From assembly GCA_012839035.1 (NCBI GenBank), contig DUOB01000131.1, positions 1 to 64,000 on the forward strand: a stretch of 64,000 nucleotides of DNA, read 5' to 3'. The notes beneath the pieces are model-generated. The model made no database searches. It was not told the DNA's origin and worked only from the letters and a program-made list of their open reading frames with translations. The DNA is from Propionibacterium sp. GTDB lineage: Bacteria; Actinomycetota; Actinomycetes; Propionibacteriales; Propionibacteriaceae. Numbering within the stretch: position 1 is the first letter of the stretch; each line of letters opens with the position of its first letter. Positions 18,283 to 29,120 of this stretch are shown piece by piece. The translations under genes were made by a program, and so were the position numbers.

Positions 18283-18320
18283 GGACTGGGGGCGAAGCCA
18301 CCAAGCTCCGCCCCCAGTCC
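18283..18320 (-). terminator. Intrinsic terminator of nrdJ (main hairpin)
   Basis: GGACTGGGGGCG (18283-18294) and CGCCCCCAGTCC (18309-18320) form a perfect 12-bp stem. In the nrdJ direction it is followed by TTGTTGTTC, a T-rich run. It isolates nrdJ from the regulator operon. Confidence 0.88.
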
Positions 18321-18331
18321 GTCAACCGTCA

Positions 18332-18349
18332 GCGAGCACTCCTGCTCGC
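18332..18349 (-). terminator. Second hairpin after nrdJ
   Basis: GCGAGCA and TGCTCGC form a perfect 7-bp stem around a CTCC loop, between the nrdJ stop and the larger terminator hairpin. It probably assists termination in tandem. Confidence 0.6.
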
Positions 18350-18363
18350 AACCCGATCACACC

Positions 18364-21240
<2,877 letters not shown>

Positions 21241-21320
21241 TGCGGTCCTCTCGGGTTGATGGCGTCCTCGGACGCTGGGTGGAGCGGGTGTTGTTGTCAG
21301 TGGGCCTGGTGCGCCATGGC

Positions 21321-21782
21321 TCAATCGGCGACTGCTGCGGCCTCTTGTCGAAGTCTGGTGATCTCCGCTTCGAAGTCATCCACGGATTCGTATTGCTTGT
21401 AGACGCTGGCGAACCGCAGATAAGCCACCTCGTCGAGCGTTCGCAGCGGCTGGAGGATGGCAACGCCGACCTCCTCCGACGGAATCTCGGAATGACCCGA
21501 GGCCCGCAGCGTTTCCTCGACGGCCTGTCCGAGACGCGCGAGCTGTTCCTCGGACACCGGGCGGCCCTTGCAGGCCTTGCGAACACCGGTGATGACCTTC
21601 TCCCGGTTGAACTGTTCGACCACACCGGATCGCTTGACCACGACGATCTGCATCTGCTCGATGGTGGTGAATCGGCGCTCACAAGCGTGGCACTGACGTC
21701 GTCGTCGGATCCCAGCGCCGTCGTCCACCGAACGCGAGTCGAGCACCCTCGAGTCATGGTGTCGGCAATAGGGGCAACGCAT
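21321..21782 (-). CDS. nrdR: NrdR transcriptional repressor of ribonucleotide reductase genes
   Basis: This is a 153-residue zinc-ribbon/ATP-cone repressor that senses dATP/ATP and binds NrdR boxes at nrd promoters. The zinc ribbon is [17 protein letters not shown] with the second pair in [15 protein letters not shown]; the ATP-cone begins [16 protein letters not shown] and ends near [13 protein letters not shown]. Length and motifs are standard. ATG at 21782 follows GGGAGGTG. It heads the nrdR-nrdJ unit, with a NrdR-box-like core and a DnaA-box-like cluster in the 295-bp upstream region. Confidence 0.97.
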   Translation of the reverse strand: MRCPYCRHHDSRVLDSRSVDDGAGIRRRRQCHACERRFTTIEQMQIVVVKRSGVVEQFNREKVITGVRKACKGRPVSEEQLARLGQAVEETLRASGHSEIPSEEVGVAILQPLRTLDEVAYLRFASVYKQYESVDDFEAEITRLRQEAAAVAD

Positions 21783-21867
21783 GTGATTTCACCTCCCGGA
21801 AAGGGGTTGGAGCGGACCACAACCCTCGCCCCCGGGGATATTCCTGGGGACAAGCCTGTGTGGTCCT

Positions 21868-21907
21868 TGTGGACAGCCTGTGGATAGAAACCACAACCTG
21901 TGGATTA
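21868..21907 (-). promoter_or_regulatory. Cluster of three DnaA-box-like sites upstream of nrdR
   Basis: TGTGGACAG (21868-21876), TGTGGATAG (21879-21887) and TGTGGATTA (21899-21907) each match the DnaA box TGTGGA(C/T)AA with one mismatch. All three point the same way and their starts are 11 and 20 bp apart, close to one and two helical turns, so they would face the same side of the DNA. Confidence 0.55.
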
Positions 21908-21922
21908 AAAACAAGGTTGTAA

Positions 21923-21938
21923 CTACTAGATATAGGAA
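21923..21938 (-). promoter_or_regulatory. NrdR-box-like element upstream of nrdR-nrdJ
   Basis: In the transcribed direction the core CTATATCTAGT matches the central 11 positions of the NrdR box consensus (ACACWATATMTWGTGT), though the outer bases diverge. NrdR boxes normally come in pairs; no convincing second box is visible. The rest of the 295-bp gap holds the DnaA-like cluster and no other clear feature. Confidence 0.45.
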
Positions 21939-22076
21939 CACTAGACGCCCCCGCCCACAAGAGCAAGTGGGTGCGGGAGGACCCGAGCACACACCCCCGA
22001 GGGCAATCCCTTTCCGACAAGGCACGGCGCCGCGACACGCCGGAGTCAGAAAACCTCGGGCGATCTCGCGCGCCGG

Positions 22077-22517
22077 TCAGAGGAGGTTCCGCAGCACCAT
22101 GAAAACGATCCCCGGCAGAACCAGTGCCAGGACGATGCCAGTGGGCGACCAGGACTCGACGATGGCCAGTGGCCCCGGCAGGCCCGCGGGGCGCCCGAGC
22201 CACACGCGAACGGCGGTCCACATCCACACCGCGGCCAGCACTACGCCGACGGAAAACACATAGGGATTGAAGTTCCAAGCTGCACCAATATCGCCGTGCA
22301 GCAAGGCTTCGCCCATCCGCGAGCTCCCACACAAAGGACACAGCCACCCCGTCGCCGCCAGGAAAAGACATGGCAGGCCGCGGCCGCTGCTCACATAAGC
22401 GCCACCCGCAGCGACGCAGGCGCCCCCCAGAAGCGAGAGCCACCCCAGCCGGGCAAGACCGCTCCCCCGCCCGGCACCCCCGGATTGAGTTGCGACCGCT
22501 CCAGCCCTCCGTCCCAT
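22077..22517 (-). CDS. DUF2752 membrane protein
   Basis: This is a 146-residue protein with three membrane helices. It carries the DUF2752 signature C-P-L-C-G-S-S-R-M-G-E-A-L-L-H-G-D-I-G-A-A, then F-N-P-Y: a Cys-x-x-Cys-Gly-x-x-R core at the start of a helix. The biochemical function is unknown. ATG at 22517 lies 8 bp after the stop of the upstream gene; an ATG at 22551 in the same frame would overlap that gene and has a weaker ribosome-binding site. It is probably co-transcribed with the DivS-like gene and therefore under the same LexA box. Confidence 0.82.
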   Translation of the reverse strand: MGRRAGAVATQSGGAGRGSGLARLGWLSLLGGACVAAGGAYVSSGRGLPCLFLAATGWLCPLCGSSRMGEALLHGDIGAAWNFNPYVFSVGVVLAAVWMWTAVRVWLGRPAGLPGPLAIVESWSPTGIVLALVLPGIVFMVLRNLL

Positions 22518-22524
22518 CCGGCCA

Positions 22525-22911
22525 TTATCCCGCTCGCCAGGGCGCAGGTGCATTGACCGCGACGGCACCCACCTCCGCGACGGGTTCGGACGTCACCCGC
22601 ACCGCAGTGACCCCGATGCACACCAAAGCAGCCAGCACCAGAGCAACGATGAATCCCATCACAAGGGCCACCCCGCGGTCCGTGAGCTGAATCGTCAACT
22701 CGGTCTCCGCCGGCGGCACCCCTCCCGACGGACGCGCGCCGGTCACCTCCGGGCCGCGAGCACCGAGCGGCCGCCCCTGCCGCTCGGGCTGCACCATCCG
22801 CCCAACCGGCGCGGTGCGCGGACGACGACGAACCTTCTCTTGCGGCCCATCCCGCAGGTCACCCCGGCGCACAGCACCATCCGCCAGCCAGGCTTCCGTC
22901 AAAGTGCTCAC
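22525..22911 (-). CDS. Small bitopic membrane protein, SOS-controlled, DivS/ChiZ-like by position
   Basis: This is a 128-residue protein with an Arg/Pro-rich disordered cytoplasmic part (residues 1-70), one membrane helix (about 82-104, [13 protein letters not shown]) and only ~20 residues outside. It stands divergent from lexA with a perfect LexA box 19 bp before its GTG. In Corynebacterium (divS) and M. tuberculosis (chiZ, Rv2719c) the gene in this place encodes an SOS cell-division inhibitor with the same layout plus, in ChiZ, a C-terminal LysM domain. LysM is absent here. The start GTG has GGAGG 4-5 nt upstream. The function as a division inhibitor is inference from position, topology and the LexA box. 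Confidence 0.8.
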   Translation of the reverse strand: MSTLTEAWLADGAVRRGDLRDGPQEKVRRRPRTAPVGRMVQPERQGRPLGARGPEVTGARPSGGVPPAETELTIQLTDRGVALVMGFIVALVLAALVCIGVTAVRVTSEPVAEVGAVAVNAPAPWRAG

Positions 22912-22929
22912 AACCCCTCCTCACCATCA

Positions 22930-22945
22930 TCGAACCTTTGTTCGA
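22930..22945. promoter_or_regulatory. LexA box in the lexA divergent region
   Basis: TCGAACCTTTGTTCGA is a perfect 16-bp match to the actinobacterial SOS box (TCGAAC-N4-GTTCGA). It ends 19 bp from the GTG of the small membrane protein and lies 218 bp upstream of the lexA ATG. Confidence 0.95.
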
Positions 22946-23114
22946 ACGACAGTCTCGCGCAGTTCAGAATCGAACACAACCCCTATTCAGAGATTGCCCC
23001 CGAGCCGTTTCCCTCGACACCCACAAGCCCATCAGGCAGGTCCGACACTTTTCGGTCCTGATCCGCGAGCGCTCCCGGATCCACGCCGAAGCCGGCCGAC
23101 ACGCAGGAAGGAGT

Positions 23115-23130
23115 TCGAACAAATGTTTCA
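23115..23130 (+). promoter_or_regulatory. Imperfect LexA box at the lexA promoter
   Basis: TCGAACAAATGTTTCA matches the SOS box in the left half and at GTT, with two mismatches on the right. It overlaps the candidate -35 (TTCAAT, 23127-23132) of the promoter whose -10, TATGTT (23150-23155), lies 7 nt before the lexA ATG. This is the expected site for lexA autorepression. Confidence 0.65.
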
Positions 23131-23162
23131 ATCACGCGACAGATCCGCGTATGTTTGGGGCC

Positions 23163-23954
23163 ATGGCAGAAAGTGCAGACACTCCCACTCCCCCTCGACG
23201 TCGGGGACGCCCGAGCAAGGCCGAGGTCGAAGCCCAGATCGTCGCCGCAGGGGGGACGGTCTCGGAGTTGCCCGACGGACCCCGCGATGCTCACGGGCTC
23301 ACGCCTCGTCAGCGGCACATCCTTCAGGTCATCAAGGACGCCGTCGAGTCGCGGGGCTATCCCCCGAGCATCCGGGAGATGTGCGAGCAGGTCGGCCTGG
23401 CCAGCTCGTCCTCGGTGTCGCACCAGCTCAAGGTGCTCGAGAGCAAGGGTTTCCTGCGCCGGGATCCCAACCGGCCACGAGCTCTGGAGGTCCTGCTTCC
23501 CGACACCGCGGGTGCCGACAACCGCGCGCAACAGGCCACCGCAACTGTCGACGAGACAGGAATCGGCGATGCCTTCCCCGAAGCCATTCCCGTGCCGGTG
23601 CTGGGTCGGATCGCCGCGGGCGGGCCGATCCTTGCCGAAGAGCGCGTGGAGGACGTTTTTCCCTTGCCCAAGCAACTCGTGGGCGAGGGCAATCTGTTCC
23701 TGTTGGAGGTACGGGGCGATTCGATGGTGGACGCAGCCATCTGTGACGGAGACTGGGTTGTCATCCGGCAGCAGCCCACCGCCAGCAACGGCGAGATGGT
23801 CGCCGCACTCCTGGACAACGAGGCGACGGTGAAGACGTTCAAGCAGACAGGGCGCCAAGTCTGGCTGATGCCGCACAACCCGGCCTATGACCCGATCGAC
23901 GGCAACGAGGCGACCATCCTCGGCAAGGTCGTCGCGGTCCTGCGCCGCGTCTGA
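23163..23954 (+). CDS. lexA: SOS repressor LexA
   Basis: It represses the SOS regulon and cleaves itself when RecA is activated. 263 residues; the N-terminal ~45 residues are an actinobacterial extension (R-R-R-G-R-P-S-K). The winged helix begins [16 protein letters not shown] and holds [10 protein letters not shown]. The autocleavage site is Ala152-Gly153 in GRIAAGGP; the catalytic dyad is Ser187 (GDSMVD) and Lys224 (EATVKTF). ATG at 23163 is preferred because a TATGTT -10 lies 7 nt upstream, as in leaderless transcripts; an in-frame ATG 12 nt earlier overlaps that box. Divergent from the small SOS membrane protein. Confidence 0.97.
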   Translation: MAESADTPTPPRRRGRPSKAEVEAQIVAAGGTVSELPDGPRDAHGLTPRQRHILQVIKDAVESRGYPPSIREMCEQVGLASSSSVSHQLKVLESKGFLRRDPNRPRALEVLLPDTAGADNRAQQATATVDETGIGDAFPEAIPVPVLGRIAAGGPILAEERVEDVFPLPKQLVGEGNLFLLEVRGDSMVDAAICDGDWVVIRQQPTASNGEMVAALLDNEATVKTFKQTGRQVWLMPHNPAYDPIDGNEATILGKVVAVLRRV

Positions 23955-23988
23955 CCAGGCTCGGCGCGGCTGTGGTGCCGGCCCGGGC

Positions 23989-25998
23989 TCAGGGCGCGTT
24001 CGCGTCCAGCCGGCGCAGGGCTTGGATCACCACTTCACGATCATTTGTCTGCCACATGGGAGGCATGCCGGCGCGCAGGAACGATCCGTAGCGTGCGGTG
24101 CCGAGCCTGGGATCCAGCACGGCCACGACGCCGCGGTCGGTCGAGCGCCGGATGAGACGGCCCGAGCCCTGGGCCAGGAGCAGAGCCGCATGGCCGGCCG
24201 CCACCGCCATGAAGCCATTGCCCCCTGCTTCCGCCACCGCCCGTTGCCGGGCCTGCATCAGGGGGTCGTCGGGACGAGGAAACGGGATCTTGTCGATGAT
24301 GACGAGCCGACAGGTGTCACCCGGCACATCAATCCCCTGCCACAGCGACATGGTGCCGAACAGGCTCGTCTGCGGCTCGGCTATGAAGCGCCGCGTCAGC
24401 TCGGACAGTTGAGCCTCTCCCTGACACAGCACCGTGTGCTGCTTGAGATTCTCCCGCACGTGCCGGGCCGCAAGCTCGGCCGATCTGGTGGAGGCGAACA
24501 AGCCCAGCGTACGCCCACCGGCTGCCCAGACGAGCTCTGCGATCTCCTCCAGCACCGCATCGGAAATTCCGTCGCGGCCGGGACGGGGCAGGTCACGGGT
24601 GATGTAGAGAATCCCCTGTTGTGCATAGTGGAAGGGCGACCCCACGTCGATGCCCCGCCACGTCAGCTCCTCGTCCTCCGCGGGCGGGGACGGAAGCTCG
24701 CGGCGTTCCTCCCGTCGCAGCCCCACATTTCCTGCTGCGACCTCGAAATCCCCACCGATCCGGAGAGTGGCCGACGTCAGGATCGTCGTGACGTGATTCA
24801 GCACCTTTTCCCGCATGAGGCCCGCCACGCTGAGGGGCGCTACTCGAACTTCACGGCCCATCCGATCACGTTCGGCGACATAGACCACGTCGAAGTCCCC
24901 GAGCGCAGCCATGCGCTCGGCCACATCGAAGACCTCTTTCACCGCCGCCTGGGCCTGCCGTTCCTCGTTGTCGGACTCCTTGCCGCCCATGGCGCTCACG
25001 ACCTTGCGCGTCACGTCACGGAGCTGCTCGAAGGCGCGGACGACCGGGGCGTCCGGCCCCGGGACCTGTTCGAGAGGAGCCGCATCGAGAGCCTCGCGGA
25101 GCACATCGCCCATCTCGAGGAACTCGAGTCCGAGCTCGTCGGACAGCCACGGCAGCGCGCGTTTGGCGATCCGCTCCACCTGCTGTGGCGACAGCTCTGC
25201 CGACGCCGCTCCGGTCACTCGGGCAACCAGCTCGTGGGCCTCGTCGATGATCACGTGATCGTGCTCGGGCAGAGCGGTGCCCCCGTGCATGGCATCGATC
25301 GCGAGCAGCGCGTGGTTGGTCACCACGAGGTCGGCAGCGCGCGCGACCTCACGGGACTTCTCGACGAAACACTCCTCGCCATAGGGGCAGCGCTGGGCGC
25401 CGATGCACTCCCGCACCGGGACCGACACCTGCGCCCAGGCCTTGGCCGTGTGGGAGGGTGCGTCGTCCCGATCGGCCAGTCCCTTGTCCTCAGCCTGGGT
25501 TTCCGCCCACTCCCGCAGCGCCACGACCTCGGCACCGACCATCGAGTCGGGTGACTGCGCGGTCGCACGCATGGCCTCGACGACCTCCGTGGACCCCAGC
25601 AGAGTGTCTTGGTCCTCCGCGGCCTGATCACGAATCCGCAGCAGACAGGCATAGTTCGACCGGCCCTTGAGAATCGCCGTCCGGGGCCGTCGTCCGAGCA
25701 CCTGTTCCACGGCGTCGAGCGCCCGAGGAATGTCGGTCGTGGCCAACTGCGCCTGTAGCGCCAGGGTCGCGGTCGCCACCACCACGCGCTCGGATGCTCC
25801 GGCGGCACGCATGAGCGCGGGCGCGAGATAGCCGAGGGATTTGCCGGTTCCGGTGCCGGCCTGCACGAGCAGGTGCTGACCGGTGGCCAGCGACTCGGCG
25901 ACCGCATCGGCCATCGCCACCTGACCAGGACGTTCGCTGCCCCTCAATTGCTCGACGGCACGGGTCAACACGGCGCGATGGTCAGGGGTGGAGGTCAC
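23989..25998 (-). CDS. dinG: DinG-type iron-sulfur DNA helicase
   Basis: This is a superfamily 2, XPD-like 5'-3' helicase acting on damaged or R-looped DNA. 669 residues. Motif I is Q-A-G-T-G-T-G-K-S-L, motif II I-I-D-E-A-H-E-L; between them four cysteines (Y-A-C near residue 116, then CIGAQRCPYGEEC) form the 4Fe-4S cluster site. The C-terminal half has the F-A-S-T-R-S and Q-G-S-G-R-L-I-R-R motifs. The start is GTG at 25998, with a TAGGGT box 6 nt before it and no ribosome-binding site. Convergent with lexA, 34 bp apart. No LexA box is seen upstream, so SOS control is not supported. Confidence 0.93.
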   Translation of the reverse strand: MTSTPDHRAVLTRAVEQLRGSERPGQVAMADAVAESLATGQHLLVQAGTGTGKSLGYLAPALMRAAGASERVVVATATLALQAQLATTDIPRALDAVEQVLGRRPRTAILKGRSNYACLLRIRDQAAEDQDTLLGSTEVVEAMRATAQSPDSMVGAEVVALREWAETQAEDKGLADRDDAPSHTAKAWAQVSVPVRECIGAQRCPYGEECFVEKSREVARAADLVVTNHALLAIDAMHGGTALPEHDHVIIDEAHELVARVTGAASAELSPQQVERIAKRALPWLSDELGLEFLEMGDVLREALDAAPLEQVPGPDAPVVRAFEQLRDVTRKVVSAMGGKESDNEERQAQAAVKEVFDVAERMAALGDFDVVYVAERDRMGREVRVAPLSVAGLMREKVLNHVTTILTSATLRIGGDFEVAAGNVGLRREERRELPSPPAEDEELTWRGIDVGSPFHYAQQGILYITRDLPRPGRDGISDAVLEEIAELVWAAGGRTLGLFASTRSAELAARHVRENLKQHTVLCQGEAQLSELTRRFIAEPQTSLFGTMSLWQGIDVPGDTCRLVIIDKIPFPRPDDPLMQARQRAVAEAGGNGFMAVAAGHAALLLAQGSGRLIRRSTDRGVVAVLDPRLGTARYGSFLRAGMPPMWQTNDREVVIQALRRLDANAP

Positions 25999-26090
25999 CG
26001 GGCAACCCTAGCCAACTCCTCCGACAGCCCCGGTTCGAGAAGTTCAGCGTACGCGCCCATCCCGGTCGCCGTTCGAGCCACACGGTGACG

Positions 26091-26606
26091 TCACGTCGTG
26101 AATGCCTCGCCCCAGACCGCCACCGACCCGTCGTCCTGCGTGACCCGTGTATATCGCCGATAGGGCTGTTCCTCGAGCGATCCAGCCTCGGCACACCGGC
26201 GATCGGTCCCGCGATCCTCAAGTTTGCGGCACCCCACCGACGTGGGTTCGTCGTAACCGCTCAGGGATTCCTCCCAGACGGTGACCTGATCGGCCGGCAC
26301 CACGAAGATGGTCTCGAGATGCCAGTCCTGGAAGCTCTCATAGAGCGAGAACTCGACGATCGTTCCGGGCGGGAGGGTCATCTGCAGGGTTTTCCCGATC
26401 GCCTCCGGGGTGATGTCCTCGCATTCGGCGCCCAAGCGCTGCGTACAGGTCGCATTGTCCGTCTTCTTCGGCAGCGACCCTGCGAACAGCCAGGCGCCGG
26501 CGATCAGGCCCAGGAGAGTGACCGCCAGGCCGGCGGATCCCAGGCCGATGAGGAGCCACCCCCACCACGGCGGTCTGCGGGACAGGGATCGGGAACGTGT
26601 GTGCAC
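26091..26606 (-). CDS. Membrane-anchored extracytoplasmic protein, function unknown
   Basis: This is a 171-residue protein with an Arg-rich start, one membrane helix (about residues 17-43, W-W-G-W-L-L-I-G-L-G-S-A) and a ~125-residue outer domain. The outer part has five cysteines (C-T-Q-R, E-C-E-D, V-G-C-R and R-R-C-A among them), which may form disulfides. I do not recognise a family. GTG at 26606 has a TAGGTT box 6 nt upstream, so the transcript may be leaderless. It sits 26 bp after the kinase gene on the same strand but appears to have its own promoter. Confidence 0.75.
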   Translation of the reverse strand: MHTRSRSLSRRPPWWGWLLIGLGSAGLAVTLLGLIAGAWLFAGSLPKKTDNATCTQRLGAECEDITPEAIGKTLQMTLPPGTIVEFSLYESFQDWHLETIFVVPADQVTVWEESLSGYDEPTSVGCRKLEDRGTDRRCAEAGSLEEQPYRRYTRVTQDDGSVAVWGEAFTT

Positions 26607-26632
26607 GGCAGGAACCTAGACGCCGGTCGGGG

Positions 26633-28411
26633 TCAGTCCGGCAGCCCCTTGAGCATCGGGTCGCCCAGCGCCAGCCGGGCGGAACCGCAGGAACCCGACT
26701 TCGCTGCGGCTTCGATACGCAACGTGCCGCCTCCGTCGAGGTTGACCTGCACCTGCTGCCCGTCCCCGGCGTTGATGTCCCCGGAGCCGACATCGCGACC
26801 GTCAACGGTCATCCGATAACTGAGTGCGGTCTCCTCGCTGTCGGGTGAGGCCACCGCAAGCACGGTGGTCAGACGGTCATAGCGCCGGTTGAGCGAATAG
26901 GTCACCCCGGCGGGTTCCGCACAGGCGGGTTCGAGGAGGACGCCATGCGCGAATGACCGGTTGTCGAGATCCACACGCGTGGCCGCAGCCCTGCCCTGGC
27001 TCGGGTTGATTTCCGCGAGCCACACGATGCTCGAACGGCGGGAGACCGTCAGCACGACGCTTCCGTCGGTCGGCTGGCCACCGGCCCCGGGTTCCTGTCC
27101 CACGACTTCGCCGTCCGCCTTGCTGTCGTCGATCTGCTCCCGCAGGTGGACTGCATAGCCATAGGACGCCAGCGTGTCCTGCGCGCTCGTTACGTGCATG
27201 CCGGTCACGTTGGGGAGCGGACCGGCCGTCCTTCGGACTCCGGGAGTCCGGTCAGCGGTGGGCGTGGGGGTCGCGGGTACGCCGACCTCTCCGGGGGTCG
27301 ATTCCGGGGCAGCGGCAGCCGGGTCCGTGGGCTGCAGGAGTCCCCGGGCAAGGAGAACACCCTGGACGAGGACAACGAGCGTCAGCAGCCCGATCACCGC
27401 GCCGGTGAGGCGACTCCGCCGGGTCCGCCCGGGCGCCTGCGCGGGGAGCTGAGCAGGGCGGACCGGTTGCGCCGGGCTCGGGAGCACCTGTGTTCCGGAT
27501 GGCACCGGCAGGACGCGTGTCCCGCCCGCAGGGGCCGGAGGGTTGAGGTGCGCTGCCAGCCCATCAGCGTCCACGGCCTGGGTGCCCACGTGGTCGGCCG
27601 TGGCCGCGCGCAGCAGATCGAGTGCGCGGCGGGCGTCCTGTGGGCGAGCGGCGGGATCCTTCGCGAGCAGGTGGGAGATCCACCCCCACAATTCGTCCGA
27701 GAGACCGGGGGGACGTTCCGGTGCCGCGTGGGTGTGTCGATAGAGCACGCTCATGGGGTTGCCCCCGTGGAAGGGTGGCGCACCGGTCAGCAACTCATAG
27801 GCGAGGATGCCGACCGCATACAGGTCGCTCGCCCGATCCGGGCGATTGCCCAGAGCAAGTTCCGGCGCCATATAGGCAGGGGAACCAAGAACCTGGGAGG
27901 TGCCGCCCCCGGTGGCCGCATCCTCCAGCATGCGTGCAATCCCGAAGTCCGCGATCCGCACCAGCGGGCGGCCGTCATCGGGCAACAGCAGGTTCGCGGG
28001 TTTGAGATCACCGTGGACGACGTTGGCGTCGTGGACCGCTGCCAGCCCCTGCAGCACTTCGTCCAGGAGCTGCACCGCCGAATCCAGAGTGACCGATCCC
28101 CGCTGGGCGAGCACGGAGGCCACGTCCCGGCCGAGCACGAGATCCATCACGATCGCGAGCGACGAGCCCTCGGCCACGAAGTCCGTGATACCGACCAGCC
28201 GCGGATCGTCAAGGCCCTTGAGAATCCGCGCCTCCCGCAAGAACCGGACGACGAAGTCGTCCTGGGCGACGAGATCGGGGCGGAGGAACTTCACCGCCAC
28301 CGGCCGCTGGTCCCGCACGTCGTGTCCGCGCCAGACCTCCCCCATGCCGCCGCGGCCGATGAGCGATTCCGCGAGATAGCGACTCCCGACGCGACGAGGC
28401 TCGTCCCTCAC
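26633..28411 (-). CDS. Transmembrane Ser/Thr protein kinase with PASTA domain
   Basis: This is a 592-residue Hanks-type kinase. Catalytic domain residues ~11-270: the Gly loop I-G-R-G-G-M-G-E-V-W, Lys in V-A-V-K-F-L, catalytic loop VHGDLKPANLL, metal site D-F-G-I-A-R and A-P-E-L. The catalytic loop has HGD instead of the usual HRD (a non-RD kinase), so activation-loop phosphorylation may not be required. A Pro/Ala-rich linker leads to one membrane helix (~335-355), then a single PASTA domain (N-V-T-G-M-H-V-T-S-A-Q-D to V-V-L-T-V) and a beta-rich outer domain of ~130 residues. The GTG start overlaps the TGA of the SGNH lipoprotein upstream, so the two are coupled; a cell-wall signal as ligand is inference. 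Confidence 0.93.
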   Translation of the reverse strand: MRDEPRRVGSRYLAESLIGRGGMGEVWRGHDVRDQRPVAVKFLRPDLVAQDDFVVRFLREARILKGLDDPRLVGITDFVAEGSSLAIVMDLVLGRDVASVLAQRGSVTLDSAVQLLDEVLQGLAAVHDANVVHGDLKPANLLLPDDGRPLVRIADFGIARMLEDAATGGGTSQVLGSPAYMAPELALGNRPDRASDLYAVGILAYELLTGAPPFHGGNPMSVLYRHTHAAPERPPGLSDELWGWISHLLAKDPAARPQDARRALDLLRAATADHVGTQAVDADGLAAHLNPPAPAGGTRVLPVPSGTQVLPSPAQPVRPAQLPAQAPGRTRRSRLTGAVIGLLTLVVLVQGVLLARGLLQPTDPAAAAPESTPGEVGVPATPTPTADRTPGVRRTAGPLPNVTGMHVTSAQDTLASYGYAVHLREQIDDSKADGEVVGQEPGAGGQPTDGSVVLTVSRRSSIVWLAEINPSQGRAAATRVDLDNRSFAHGVLLEPACAEPAGVTYSLNRRYDRLTTVLAVASPDSEETALSYRMTVDGRDVGSGDINAGDGQQVQVNLDGGGTLRIEAAAKSGSCGSARLALGDPMLKGLPD

Positions 28412-29058
28412 GGCAGCGCGAGAAGCTCTGCCGAGAAGGCCCGACCGAGTTCAGCCGCACCGGCCGGTGTCAGATGAATGCCATCGGACGTCATCTCTGG
28501 CTTAAAGCGGTCACCGTCGCGCACTCCGCCCATGGGGTCGATCAGCGTCCACCCGTTGCGCTGGGCGAGATCGGCCAATTGGGCGCTGAAGTCCACGTTG
28601 CGCTGGGGGTTGTCGTCCCGCGGCGTCAGGGTCGAGAGGACGACCCGTGGCGCACCGACCGTCTCGACGATGCTCTCCAGGTTGGCCGACGTCTGGTCGA
28701 ACGTCAGGGACGTGTCGTTGGTGCCCGCCAACATGACGAGCACGTCGGCATCCGAACGGGTCACGCCCCCTGCCATGTCCTGGGTCGTGGCCCCGCCCTT
28801 CGCCCAGCCTCCGACCACGGTGAGCCGGGGATCGAGATGGTCAACCCAGGACCACTCACCGAACTGCAGGTTGGAGAAATCCGGGGAGTTGCCCTCGGTG
28901 AGCGAGTCCCCCACCACATAAAGCGTCTTGGCGGTCGGCTCAGCCGGTTGTTGTTCGGTTGGTTGGGGGGCCGTTCCGCAGGCTGTCAGGCCGATGAGCG
29001 GTGCCGCCGCGATCGCCGCGATCAGCCGGCGACGCCCGATTGCTGGCCGTTGTCCCAT
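28408..29058 (-). CDS. SGNH/GDSL-type hydrolase lipoprotein
   Basis: This is a secreted lipid-anchored esterase-like protein of 216 residues. The N-terminus (G-R-R-R-L-I-A-A, a hydrophobic run, then L-T-A-C-G) is a lipoprotein signal, possibly Tat-dependent because of the Arg pair. SGNH blocks: G-D-S-L-T-E-G (Ser), G-G-W-A-K-G-G (Gly), L-A-G-T-N-D-T (Asn) and D-G-I-H-L-T-P (Asp and His). Likely removes or transfers acyl groups on surface glycans. ATG at 29058 follows GGAG; an upstream in-frame ATG (29079) overlaps that site. It is a paralogue of the SGNH protein at 33.0 kb and is coupled to the PASTA kinase. Confidence 0.87.
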   Translation of the reverse strand: MGQRPAIGRRRLIAAIAAAPLIGLTACGTAPQPTEQQPAEPTAKTLYVVGDSLTEGNSPDFSNLQFGEWSWVDHLDPRLTVVGGWAKGGATTQDMAGGVTRSDADVLVMLAGTNDTSLTFDQTSANLESIVETVGAPRVVLSTLTPRDDNPQRNVDFSAQLADLAQRNGWTLIDPMGGVRDGDRFKPEMTSDGIHLTPAGAAELGRAFSAELLALP

Positions 29059-29120
29059 GTCACTCCTCGTTGTCACCATGTCCCATCCGGTCGATCCCGA
29101 CGGCATTGCCGAAGCCCGTG

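Noticed and set aside
21783-22076. Cobalamin riboswitch in front of nrdR-nrdJ
   Set aside because: A B12-dependent enzyme made this worth looking for, but I could not find a recognisable B12-box or the expected paired elements; the gap holds DnaA/NrdR-like sites.
23955-26090. LexA control of the DinG-type helicase
   Set aside because: No CGAAC-N4-GTTCG element near its start; the name reflects the family only.
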